Below, piece by piece: positions 33,601 through 41,744 of a stretch of 64,000 nt of DNA. The notes under the pieces are model-generated. The model was given only the letters and a program-made list of their open reading frames with translations. It did not search any database and was not told the origin of the DNA. The stretch comes from Turritopsis dohrnii (lineage: Eukaryota; Cnidaria; Hydrozoa; Anthoathecata; Oceaniidae): positions 496,001-560,000 of the forward strand of contig BQMF02000040.1 of NCBI GenBank assembly GCA_027922465.2, read 5' to 3'. A program made the translations under genes and the position numbers. How positions within the stretch are numbered: the stretch's first letter is position 1; each line of letters begins with the position of its first letter.

Positions 33601-36600
33601 TCAAGTTTGGCCGAAAACACATGTAGATGAAGGGTTGATAAGTTGGAATGTATGCCAATTAAGGAAAAACAAAAATATAATGGTTTTCCAAAAACAATGA
33701 ATTTATAAAATTTTCTCTTCCAAACCACGTGCTCGGACTTTCATTCTCGCTTCTGCGTTTACCATTTTAATAAACAACGCGCTGCTTAAATTATTCGAGA
33801 ATCCTGCTGAACCAATGAAATCAGAGAACGCAGCAGCCGGGACCAGGGTCTTCTTCGCCGCCATCCGCATATCGAAAAGGCAAGAAACCCTGGGTTCGAG
33901 GTTGTGAATATCATTGACAATCCAAAAATTTAACATTGAATAAATATTCGCCATGAAAGTAATTAAAACTCAAAAAAAATAACAACAAGTTTTTAAAAAT
34001 CAGCAGAAGCTTTTCGGTATAACCATCTTCAGTGCTAGTAAAAATTCAACATTGGTAAGAATTCAAATACTTGCAGAAGGCAAGGTTTTCTTATGAATCA
34101 CTCACCACAAGGTGGATCAGGGCAGTCAACTAAACGTAAAGAGAAAATGCATAAATTAACAAAAGATAAAACTACAATCAACCACCTGTCCACATAATAA
34201 AAGAATAAGATCACAGAATGGATGATGAAAAGTGGCACAATCTTGTAGAGGTTAATTGATAGAAAAAATGCATGGAAACATCCACATGCTAGCAACTATT
34301 ATGGAGATAATATCAAGGACATTAAGCACTCCATTTGTGTGTGCCCAATTATTTGTGTCAAGAACTGTAAGTCGGCCGGAGGAAACCAACCATTACAGAT
34401 GGAAACCTAAGGACTCAAAGCTCCCAGTTAGTTAAAAAGTTACTTGCCTTTATGTTGGATGGCTAGAAAGGAACTGTTGGTCTTACAGGTTTAAGATATT
34501 TTCCCATTTTACTTATGTACAATTGCTACTGCAGTGTGTTACTGCTTTTGTGAAGTTGGAATTACTTTGTGCATCTTAAAGGTGGGAATTCTCATAACCA
34601 TTTAAAAGAAACGCCAAATTTGTCATCTAATAACATGTGTCTGCGAAAAATACCTATCATGTATTGACAGTAAATATTTTAATAATTAGGCGAATAGGTA
34701 CGTGAAGCTTGCTTTCAGGGTCTAAGCATCCCCTGCTGTTGTCCAGGAAATGTTTAGCAGAAAGTATTTCAATAAAGAGGAAAGTATGAAGATGATAAAA
34801 ATATGATTCTGTAGTTACAAAGTTATACAATCAAGTTTGCAAATGCTTTAGGAGATTAATTTCTCCATATGCAGCTTTTACAGAAACTCGAATTTAGCAA
34901 TTCCGCTAGTAATATAAAACAAATCTTTGCGGCTAATTCAAAATTAGGGACCAAGTTGATAAATCATCTGATAAATCATAATGACAGACGTCATTATAAT
35001 AGAAATTACGTGTAAATTTAAACAAGGAAAAAAATTATTGATTTTCAATGCATTTTTAATAAGTCAATGCATTTTTTTACTGTTAAGGGTCTGCTTTAAT
35101 TATGAACTCTTAAAGCAGTTTCGTAGAAAATATGAGCGTCATAAAGTTTTTAACTTATTTTAACTTACATATTCCAAGGAATGGTGGATTCCAACATCCA
35201 TGACCTCTAAGTACATTAGAAGAACCTGTCACATCAGGCCCGATACAATGATTATCAGATATGTCAGTAACAAGTCGACCGTTGTTGTATACAAAATGTG
35301 CGCAATCTGTTAAACCTAGTTAAAAGAAGAAAACAAATAATTACGAATTATTTTTGAATTTAGGACACCCGTGGTGGAGTAAAGTATTTAATACCCGTGG
35401 TTTCTCCTCCTCCTCCTCCTACTACCACTACTCCTCCAAGTTATGAACGTTTTCGTGCAGCGTTTACATGACATCGTTGCCGAATTCGCAAATTTGGTCA
35501 AATTAGGACTTCCAGTTGACCAATTTTCATGAAAATTTGCACAGAGCACAATTGAAAGGTGCTGATTTCGAATTTGACAATGATTTTACCAGGTTTGACT
35601 AAAATTGGCCAATTTAGGCCAAATTTGGACCAAATTTCGAAAGTTCTTCAATTTTCATAAAAATTTGTACGAATCACATTTGAAAGGTGCTGATTTCGAA
35701 TTTGACAATGATTTTACCAGGTTTGACTAAAATTGGCCAATTTAAGCCAAATTTGGACCAAATTTCGAAAGTTCTTCAATTTTCATGAAATTTTGCACGG
35801 AGCACATTTGAAAGGTGCTGATTTCGAATTTGACAATGATTTTACCAGGTTTGACTAAAATTGGCCAATTTAAGCCAAATTTTTGGACCAAATTTCGAAA
35901 GTTCTTCAATTTTCATGAAATTTTGCACGGAGCACAATTGAAAGGTGCTGATTTCAAATTTGACAATGATATTGTCAGGTTTGACTAAAATTGGCCAATT
36001 TAGGCCAAATTTGGACCAAATTTCGAAAGTTCTTCAATTTTCATGAAATTTTGCACGGATCACATTTGAAAGGTGCTGATTTCAAATTTGACAATGATAT
36101 TGCCAGGTTTGAATAAAATTGGCCAATTTAGGCCATATTTGGACCAAATTTCGAAAGTTCTTCAATTTTCATGAAATTTTGCACGGATCACATTTGAAAG
36201 GTGCTGATTTCAAATTTGACAATGATTTTGTCAGGTTTGACTAAAATTGGGCAATTTAGGCCAAATTTGGACCAAATTTCGAAAATTCTTCAATTTTCAT
36301 GAAATTTTGCACGGATCACATTTGATAGGTGCTGATTTCAAATTTGACAATGATATTGCCAGGTTTGACTAAAATTGGCCAATTTAGGCCATATTTGGAC
36401 CAAATTTCGAAAGTTCTTCAATTTTCATGAAATTTTGCAGGGATCACATTTGGAAGGTGCTGATTTCGAATTTAAGAATGATATTGCCAGGTTTGACTAA
36501 AATTGGCCAATTTAGGCCAAATTTGGACCAAATTTCGGAAGTTCTTCAATTTTCGCAAAAATTTGCACGGATCACATTTGATAGGTGCTGATTTCGAATT

Positions 36601-39600
36601 TAAGAATGATATTGCCAGGTTTGACTAAAATTGGCCAATTTAGGCCAAATTTGGACCAAATTTCGAAAGTTCTTCAATTTTCATGAAATTTTGCACGGAT
36701 CACATTTGAAAGGTGCTGATTTCAAATTTGACAATGATTTTGCCAGGTTTTACTAAAATTAAGCAATTTATGTCAAATTTGGACCAAATTTAAAAAGTTC
36801 TTCAAATTTCAAAAAATTTTGCGCCGATCACATTTAAAAGGTGCTGATTACGAATTTGTCAGTCATTTTGTCAGATTTGACGAGAAATGGGTAATTCGGG
36901 CCAAATTTGGATCAAACTTAGAAAGTTCTGCAATATTCATAAAAATTTCTACAATGCACAATTAGAAGTTGCTGATTTTGAATTTCCCAGTCATTTTATG
37001 AGAGTTGAACATAATTTGGTAATTCGGCAACGTTGTATTTTTGAGACTAAATATGCATCGTTGTGTTACGTCCTGAAGTCTTCAAGCCAAGCGGCTTCTT
37101 GTTTAAATTAGGATATGCGAATTTTATTTAATTGTGAAGGTATATAACAGAGAGGAATACATCTTTTATCAATTTTCAAAATTCACGAGCTTCTGATCCT
37201 TTCCAGCTATTCCAGACAATATGAAACTTGGTGGCTTCCATAAACTTCGAATAACTACTGAAAATTGCACAACCTAATTTCGTTGTTCCAAATGGACTGA
37301 CATTGCAGGTTACACAGCAACCGATCAAAGTGTAAAAGCACTGGAATAGCAGTCCAGATTAATGAACTTTTATTTCAAAAATAATAATAATGCAAACAAT
37401 TTTCAGAAGAATTCCCTAAATTATGGAAAAATATTTAATGTACTTAATTATCTTGTAAACATATCAACGGCAAATCTGCCATAGTACAAATCACTCGGTG
37501 AATGATATATTTTTCGTTGTAAACAAATCACTTGTGATCTATGAAAATCACCTTTCTTGCCATTCGATACCCACTACGATTCACCCTGGTGGACCCATGC
37601 CATGTGAGGGAAACCACAATTCTGATGCAAGAGTACAGGGCCGGCAAAACAAATATGAAAGTGAGGGGAGGAGGGGGAAAATGAATGTAGTATCTAAGAC
37701 CCGACCCGACAAACGTTTTGAATTTAAGCCTCTGAAATAGCCTTAAATATGCCCCAATTTTCGAAATTTTTGATCGAATACTAACATAAAAAAACCTTAA
37801 TGGATGCAAAACTTATACTTAATTTCTGTTTTCGGTATCTTTTTTTAAAAAAGCAACCATTAAAAATCAAAAAGTACATTTTATGCAGATAAAAAGTGTT
37901 AACAGAATCGTAAAAAATAAATTCGTTGCTAAATTTGGAAGTTGGGCATAAACACGTCCCTGAAAGCTAACAAATATATATAATTATCCCCTAACTATAA
38001 AATAAGGTCAAAAAGTGCCTATCTATATCTATCATTGAAAATTATGAAGGAAAGCATAGTTTTTACTATTTAGATGATGATCAAAAGCTGTAAGGCATGG
38101 AATTCAGAAGTCATGGCGACTGGGTAATTGGAATTGTCATGGCAACTATGGTAGATTTAGTTATTTCAAAATAGTTGGCGGACATAGACATAGACACACA
38201 TACAGTAGACTCTCTATAATTCGACTTTCCATAACTCGAACTCTCCATAATTCGAACGATTTTGATTTGATGATTCGAGTTAGAGAGAGTCTACTGTACT
38301 AAAGATATATAATAAGGGATGAGGTCTGGAAGAAAATATCAGAAGAGCACAACACACGTTTGATCTTTTCATGCCAAATCATGTTAGCATGAGCTTGCTT
38401 TTAAGGTTCTGAATTACTTAAACCTTGCTTAATCTTACTCTATTGCAACCACTTGAATATTTGTTTGTTATTTGTTTGTTATTTGTTTGTTTTTGTTTAT
38501 TTTTGTTTATTTTTGTTTATTTTTATTTATTTTTGTTTATTTTGAATCAGTTTGGTAAGGAGACATTTAGCATGTTTTATGTAGACAGTTGCTATCAATC
38601 TTCAAAATGAGTATCCAAATAGCATGTGAACAGAATTAACTGAAAGCGAAGTGACGCAAGAACGCCTTCACTTAGTTCAGATCTCATAGATTTGATATTC
38701 TCTTGTGTGAAATAATAATTATAAGTAATTTAGATTTTTATTCGGTAACCAATAGGTATAACTGACGTTTTATGGAGTCCACGAAAAATTTGGGCCAAAT
38801 TATTTTGGGAGACGGGTCTGTAATGTCATCAACATCTTTGTTTGACGATATCTCTGCAACGCTTGGTCGTAGCAAAACGATCCCATACATTTTTTCATCA
38901 GTTTTTCGAGCTTTTTTCGTGAATTCTTTGAGGGTGACACAACACAGGCTGAACATGGGCGTCTACAGTCTATTGTTTTACTATAGATTAATTTAATAAA
39001 AAAATCACGCAGGAATATTTTGTTCGGCTTTTTTGTCCATTTTTCAAAGATTTTTAGAAGGACCGCTTCCAGTCTTTTGTCCATAACCTTTTTTTCTTCA
39101 CAACCAAATTAGAAAAGTGATACACCAAAATATAGGTAAAAGTTCCTCTATTCAGAAATAAAAATAACTATCTTTCATATCTAACTATTATTTGATCGAA
39201 AGTTATTTTTTGTGAAACACCGGTACTTTTTTTGACTCACGCGGTATTTTTTATTATCTCTTATTATTTATTATTATTCGTTTCTTTTTTTCCATACTAT
39301 AGAAAAAACAATTCAAATCTTTTAAACGAGCTCATACTTGCAAACTTAGAAGACAAAAATATGTTTTTAAACAGAAACGTATTCAAAACACTTCTTACTT
39401 AGCTCGACTGTTTCGCCAAGCTTTGATTCCAATTTTGCCAGATCCCATTGGCCATCGTTTATTTTATCGATTTTGACATTATGTGAACCTGTCGTTAAAC
39501 ACATCGTGTCATTATTGTAACTAAATTTCGCAATCGTATAGGCTGCATCCTGGCCGACTTTTGCACTATCCCAAGTTCCTTGAAGCTTCCATGGTGAATA

Positions 39601-39938
39601 TTCCAATATTCCTGATTCATATTTGAACCATATTAAGTACTTGTCTTGAAAACTGACTCCTAGATTAAAAATTTGGGGTAAAGTTGAGTGTTAAACTTAT
39701 AAATAACGAAGAGAAATGGAAATTAAGTTGATTTGTGCATGTTTTCTCTTTTCTCTTCCTTAAATAAAATGGAACAATACTAACAGTCATAAAAATAAAC
39801 GGTTGCCAGATAAAAGGGTTAAGTTTTACAAGAGAACTTACCATTCCATTTGCTAAATGAGTTTCTGTATGTTGTTATATCACCTTTTGATAGTACTACT
39901 ACAGTACTCAACAGCACGCTTATAAACGCAGCAGCACC
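20736..39938 (-). CDS. TSP1-SEA-FN3 receptor fused to a GYGD-pore glutamate-receptor-like channel (23 exons, 5' end incomplete)
   Basis: Minus-strand exons, joined in phase: 39938-39842, 39659-39399, 35315-35169, 34129-34106, 31411-30770, 30643-30578, 30306-30055, 29276-28981, 28924-28741, 28253-28083, 27814-27647, 27537-27389, 27214-27150, 26944-26793, 26706-26410, 26282-25992, 25894-25601, 25430-24958, 22242-22151, 21880-21724, 21642-21576, 21429-21122, 20981-20736. Together they make 4,899 nt, 1,632 residues and a stop. Order: secretion signal; two Cys-containing segments; Ser/Thr-rich stalk; TSP1; Cys-rich module; TSP1; TSP1; SEA; three FN3; S1 lobe; membrane helix; pore with TQGTQGYGDFTP; membrane helix; S2 lobe; last helix and short tail. 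The core has the ionotropic glutamate receptor layout, but its filter is of the potassium-channel type, as in bacterial GluR0. An initiating exon of phase 0 upstream of 39,938 is missing. I infer a cell-surface ligand-gated K+ channel with an adhesive or mucin-like ectodomain. The ligand is unknown. Confidence 0.8.
21724..22242 (-). CDS. Channel gene: pore helix, GYGD filter and second membrane helix
   Basis: Exons 22,242-22,151 and 21,880-21,724 join inside a Gly codon and give the pore helix (LQEGWYWAFVTQGTQGYGDF) and second helix (ILTIIWVFIGLVLTSLIVGA). T-Q-G-Y-G-D equals the potassium-channel signature T-V-G-Y-G-D with one change. Animal AMPA, kainate and NMDA receptors lack GYG here. The intron splits the filter exactly before YGD. 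I infer K+ selectivity; the sequence alone does not prove it. Confidence 0.88.
23307..23645 (-). pseudogene. hAT transposase C-terminal fragment
   Basis: The open frame contains the hAT dimerisation motif (NATPERSFSFARRLKTWLRA), also called Dimer_Tnp_hAT, ending in a stop at 23,307. It is the C-terminal piece of the transposase interrupted by the SINE and by a frameshift. No intact catalytic core remains. Confidence 0.85.
23705..24038 (+). mobile_element. tRNA-Glu-derived SINE inside the hAT element
   Basis: The tRNA-like head (23,705-23,778) has an A-box-like TAGTATAGTGG and B box GGTTCAATTCC (23,756-23,766). The anticodon loop ATTTCAA gives TTC (Glu), with a weak stem. The body includes CCCATGCCATGTGAGGGAAA (23,819-23,838), shared with 37,594-37,613, and the 3' end runs into AAATAAATAAAATAATA. 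It splits the transposase between IIYFDAIDTV and DRFEQP, which are contiguous in the family. Confidence 0.75.
24770..24930. repeat. Interspersed repeat with CGTCAAAAAGTCACT core, copy 1
   Basis: TCGTCAAAAAGTCACT and CCTTCGCAGAG occur here and, in similar order, at 40,505-40,580 and, degenerate, at 50,540-50,625. The inverted CTGCGACGAAGA / TCCTTCGCAG pair suggests a small foldback unit. It ends about 28 bp from the S1 exon of the channel gene. No coding capacity. Confidence 0.5.
24958..25430 (-). CDS. Channel gene: S1 lobe and first membrane helix
   Basis: The exon begins with TCRCPEVVSTNF, and NPYIFKDDNGVLGGVYPLLL starts the first half of a solute-binding (glutamate-receptor-like) domain. 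It ends with LEHPGVVLMARDKAINEVVH and the membrane helix YLVLGIWPMILLNVLMMVAI. The S1 part is short for the family, and I could not identify the canonical ligand-binding arginine. The GTATGT donor lies directly after the helix. Confidence 0.82.
25601..26706 (-). CDS. Channel gene: three fibronectin type III domains
   Basis: Exons 26,706-26,410, 26,282-25,992 and 25,894-25,601 are each one FN3 domain with phase 1-1 borders. Diagnostic parts are SPPENFQVTAQSATSLLASW with GTQYSFRILAYTHDGNG; PSRVNATSYGPFSVYVEWFG with NTAYVISVCPFNSLGNG; and PPKNVRLSPVKTHKSLTLNW with NTEYEVEILAINENGDG. The Trp core and the Tyr corner are conserved in all three. They lie between the SEA domain and the ligand-binding core. 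Confidence 0.92.
26793..27537 (-). CDS. Channel gene: SEA domain (three exons)
   Basis: Exons 27,537-27,389, 27,214-27,150 and 26,944-26,793 together encode about 122 residues. The end of the first strand-helix unit (RLNVLLDIDAYGNIVTRFDM) and KGSVIANYTVYFEEL match the SEA pattern, in which a G-S-V turn often marks an autocleavage site. Here the sequence is KGSVIA. SEA domains are common on heavily glycosylated surface proteins, which fits the Ser/Thr-rich stalk further out. Whether cleavage occurs is not shown. Confidence 0.7.
27647..28253 (-). CDS. Channel gene: second and third TSP1 repeats
   Basis: Exon 28,253-28,083 has FTTWTMWSTCSKPCGGGVTE with the CDNP, NKCIG and PCNEHFCP cysteines of a complete TSP1 repeat. 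Exon 27,814-27,647 has PWSDWYACDKPCSKGSMRRF and ends PCNQHPCS. Each repeat is a single phase 1-1 exon, as usual for shuffled extracellular modules. In the second the WxxW Trp pair is partly changed. Confidence 0.88.
28325..28490. repeat. Imperfect tandem pair in a channel-gene intron
   Basis: GATTCTAATTTGGAATAAAA followed by a GTCCG.A.TGGCAC phrase occurs twice, about 96 bp apart (28,339 and 28,435). Source unknown. Confidence 0.6.
28741..29276 (-). CDS. Channel gene: Cys-rich module (two exons)
   Basis: Exons 29,276-28,981 and 28,924-28,741 encode about 160 residues with Cys spaced as in SLICSPDLETGN, YCLQNGKCGEY, VSCYEK and RRLCFCKD, followed by a Cys-free helical stretch (PGVIAQQLVKAARQDQEIVK). 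With the end of the preceding exon, the G-x-SC-x3-C pattern recalls Cys motifs of some secreted glycosyltransferases and adhesion proteins, but no family is named with confidence. Confidence 0.7.
29380..29551. mobile_element. Near-palindromic MITE in a channel-gene intron
   Basis: TAGAAAATAATGTC at 29,380 is mirrored at 29,551, and GCCGCACCGTGGTTTCAATA is mirrored by TATATTGAAACCACGGTGCG. The arms are about 60 bp around a 45-bp AT-rich centre, so the whole can fold on itself. A TA border is possible. It lies between the Cys-rich module and the first TSP1 exon. Confidence 0.75.
30055..30306 (-). CDS. Channel gene: first TSP1 repeat and start of a Cys-rich module
   Basis: The exon encodes a thrombospondin type 1 repeat with EEWGDWSECSEKCVRGRVRR, followed by C-SNY, HHCKK and a CLDFTDCP ending, so the W-x-x-W, CSxxC and R-rich strand are seen. 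The end (LADGGLSCAEFCQQK) starts a Cys-rich module that continues in the next exons. A 66-nt linker exon (30,643-30,578) precedes it. TSP1 repeats bind matrix and partner proteins. Confidence 0.85.
30770..31411 (-). CDS. Channel gene: Ser/Thr-rich mucin-like stalk exon
   Basis: A 642-nt exon encodes about 214 residues dominated by Ser, Thr, Pro and Ala, without Cys. Such regions are usually O-glycosylated, extended stalks on the cell surface. Near its start is a 48-nt direct tandem repeat (two copies, about 31,276-31,371) encoding AAVSSNHNQPPSSAT-type units. The frame also gives an open acidic frame on the plus strand, which is a shadow of the Ser codons. Splice sites are AAG at 31,412 and GTAAGA at 30,769; phase 1 on both sides would let the exon be skipped without a frameshift. 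Confidence 0.75.
31481..33906. mobile_element. 2.4-kb inverted-repeat element with broken RecQ-like helicase
   Basis: CACAACCTCGAACCCAGGGT begins a 74-bp arm (31,481-31,554), repeated in inverse at 33,833-33,906 with few changes. AATAT borders both ends as a probable 5-bp duplication. The plus strand inside carries a decayed RecQ-like helicase. Long terminal repeats plus a superfamily II helicase recall Academ-type transposons, an assignment I make only tentatively. It lies in the intron between the Ser-rich exon and the microexon of the channel gene. Confidence 0.65.
31755..32282 (+). pseudogene. RecQ-like helicase fragment
   Basis: The first open frame (31,755-32,084) has the Q-motif-like KPKQIVCFEHLLFERDVI and later NIVIVISPLNSTIENQMNCL. 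Between them the Walker A region LPTGYGKS is found in the next frame, so there is a frameshift. Further on, another frame reads NVVAVVIGEVHIASSRG, where DEAH would be expected, so the catalytic acidic box is changed. Several stops break it. It is a dead ATP-dependent helicase carried by the surrounding transposon. Confidence 0.65.
34130..35168. other. Intron with no recognised content
   Basis: This is the intron between the Cys-containing exon and the microexon of the channel gene. I see no repeat, RNA gene or additional exon with matching phase. Confidence 0.4.
35169..35315 (-). CDS. Channel gene: Cys-containing exon
   Basis: The exon joins in phase 1 to the previous one and encodes a compact segment containing TDCAHFVYNNGRLVTD and later HCIGPD and GHGCWNPP, with three Cys. 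The domain family is not recognised. It is bounded by AG at 35,316 and GTAAGT at 35,168. It is followed by a 24-nt microexon (34,129-34,106, DCPDPPC), supported only by phase and splice sites. Confidence 0.65.
35359..37104. mobile_element. Satellite-carrying element, copy 2 (uninterrupted)
   Basis: Left end TTTAGGACACCCGTGGTGG, a short TCCTCC-rich zone, then GCGTTTACATGACATCGTTG, about eleven tandem 128-bp monomers, and the right end GTGTTACGTCCTGAAGTCTT with the AAGCCAAGCGGCTT hairpin. It matches copy 1 (11,308-19,075) once the two nested insertions are removed. It sits in the channel-gene intron between 35,315 and 39,399. It has no protein-coding capacity. Confidence 0.8.
35520..36850. repeat. 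128-bp satellite array, about eleven monomers
   Basis: The word TTCTTCAATTTTCAT recurs at 35,644, 35,772, 35,902, 36,030 and 36,158, giving a spacing of 128-130 bp. Each unit reads GAAATTTTGCACGGATCACA, GGTGCTGATTTC, ACTAAAATTGGCCAATTTAG, GGACCAAATTTCGAAAG. The last copies are more degenerate. Units here are closer to one another than to those at 18,208-18,985, which suggests local homogenisation. Confidence 0.9.
37560..37700 (+). repeat. SINE fragment sharing the 23.8-kb SINE body
   Basis: GATTCACC (37,579) and CCCATGCCATGTGAGGGAAA (37,594-37,613) match the SINE body at 23,777 and 23,819. No tRNA-like head is retained. It is a truncated or internally deleted copy in the same long intron. 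Confidence 0.6.
38203..38296. mobile_element. 94-bp pogo/Tigger-type MITE
   Basis: CAGTAGACTCTCTATAATTC and its inverse ending AGAGAGAGTCTACTG are flanked by TA on both sides. CAGTAGA...TCTACTG termini with TA duplication are typical of Tc1-mariner/pogo derivatives. The interior repeats the words ATAATTCGA and AACTCGAA. Confidence 0.8.
38420..38545. repeat. TTTGTTTATTTT low-complexity tract
   Basis: Tandem TTTGTTTG and TTTGTTTATT units form a simple-sequence tract. The open frame over it is a by-product. Confidence 0.8.
39399..39938 (-). CDS. Channel gene: signal-peptide exon and N-terminal domain exon
   Basis: Exon 39,938-39,842 encodes GAAAFISVLLSTVVVLSKGD, a hydrophobic stretch then a polar turn, as in a secretion signal missing its first few residues. 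It joins (G + GA, phase 1) to exon 39,659-39,399, an 87-residue segment containing GTWDSAKVGQDAAYTIAKF and one visible Cys, whose fold I do not recognise. The donor is GTAAGA at 39,398. No phase-0 initiating exon was settled: an ATG at 40,196 leads to a phase-1 donor and does not fit. Confidence 0.7.
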
Positions 39939-40386
39939 CTGAAAATAAGTTAATCAAACGTAAATCAATGCGAATGGACGCAATCGATCACTTAAGAACA
40001 AAAGAGACTATCATTTAGTTGGAAAGAAAAGAAGTCAGCATAAAAACGAGATTAGATTTGAAACTCGGCCACAATTCAGCGTTTAAACAGAGTTCAGGAA
40101 AAATCTTTTTAAATAACTATTTACTGTTGATATTCGGGAGACTTTGGAACATTTGAAACACACTTGTAACAGCATTTGCGTCAACAGTACTTTTCATTTA
40201 TGAGTATAATAAGCCGTTTATTTTTGGCTTTTTTAATACAAATCTGGTTTTGGAGAACAATTGTGTGGATTCGTTTTACAAATATATCGGTTTCTTTTCC
40301 TCATCTGACGTCATCATTGCGCAATAAAGCGTTGTCTGATACATCACTTCACTTACACTACTTAGTAAGCCACTGTGTTGCGATAT

Positions 40387-40394
40387 TTATACGG
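40387..40394 (-). promoter_or_regulatory. Possible TATA box of the channel gene
   Basis: TATAAATA reads on the minus strand about 450 bp upstream of the signal-peptide exon. It is the best TATA-like site in this upstream stretch, but such words are common in AT-rich DNA and no initiating exon has been identified. Confidence 0.2.
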
Positions 40395-40639
40395 TGTGAA
40401 AAATCATGCTGCACAAATTGTCCATAATTCCGTCATCTCTCGAAAATATACTACAACTACCATAATTCTATGCGACAAAATCATTAAAAATCTCTAAAAT
40501 GCAGTGGACAAAATCGTCAAAAAGTCACTACACTTACCAAGTCATTTTACTTGAAATCCTTTGCAGAGAGTTTTTAGCAAATGTGCCCGCTGGGGAGATT
40601 CAAAATAAAAAGAAACATACAACTATTTTGAACAGTACT

Positions 40640-40770
40640 TATCCCAAAGTAAGTAATTATGGCAATGCATTGTGGTACTTGTAGTATGTATTAGGGAGAT
40701 AGCAATGCCTTGTGGTACTTGTAGTATGTATTAGGGAGATAACTGAATTAGGGAGATAACTGAATTGTGA
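40640..40770. repeat. Short tandem duplication
   Basis: GCATTGTGGTACTTGTAGTA is followed about 41 bp later by a near copy with GCCTTGTGGTACTTG, and TTAGGGAGATAACTGAA occurs twice directly after. Local slippage or unequal exchange. Confidence 0.8.
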
Positions 40771-41744
40771 AAACGACCTGTTGATTTTAAATGGCAAAGA
40801 GAACACATATCCAGTATGTTTTACACGAAGTTGTGAAACCTATCCGTTATAGTGGGAACATATCCTTAATAAAATACAAGAAGGTGCATGGTTTGAAGAC
40901 TTTATTAGGAACTGTTTCACAATAGCTAGTCTCAAAACTTAAAACAACACGTCTCAAATTACAACAAAGGATTTCTAATAGGTGAAACATTATATTGCCC
41001 GACTTGTCAGATGTTGACCAAATCAAAGAATTGATTGAAACAGCCAAAATCAGCACCTTCCAATTTTTTAGTTCAAATTTTAATGAGAATTGCAGAATTT
41101 TGGAAAATTTGGTCGAAGTTTGGCCCGGATTGAATTTGAAATTGTAAACACTGTACAGACTCGTTGTGAACTTGAAGTTATGGTGGCAAGAGGAAAAACT
41201 CGGGTATTCTAATAACTGTACTCTACCACAGCTGTCATAATTCTATGAATCAAAATGTAAGGAAGGAACGAAAGACGAAAGTGAAAGGCGGTTTTATTTA
41301 ACTAGAAGTGCAGCAGTAGTTGCTGTCTTGCTTAGTCAAATTTCATGAGAACATACATAACTGATTCTGACACTCTTTTTCAATAAGCAAACGTGCTAGC
41401 GAGGTATTAATGTGCGCTTCTATTAATCATATGGATTAATTAGGCGGCGAGCGTCAACTTAACGTCATAATAACGTCATAATAACGGTAACTCAACAGAA
41501 GCGGATATTTAGGAGGAGAATTGAGGTATTTAGAAAAGAAAAAAATCTACAAATGACGTCATCACCGCTTAAGACGGAATTCTATTACGCTGTGCTCCTC
41601 CTCTTTTTTTCTGCCCCCTGATTGTTTTCTGTTCAATATAAGACTCACTATTGTTTCCTATAAAATTCATGGGGGTACAAATTGTGTGCTAAAGGAAAGT
41701 TAATCTGTACCATATTTTTATTTTCCTTTTCAGTTTTGTTTAAA

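Noticed and set aside
35520..36850. CRISPR-like regular repeat
   Set aside because: The 128-bp units are contiguous without unique spacers and the genome is clearly eukaryotic; it is satellite DNA.
38738..39084. Two overlapping ORFs on the minus strand
   Set aside because: Both frames contain Cys- and Lys-rich sequence, but no domain was recognised and neither joins the channel exons in phase.
40085..40196. ATG at 40,196 as the start of the channel gene
   Set aside because: The short frame ends at a phase-1 donor, while the signal-peptide exon needs phase 0; the real first exon remains unknown.
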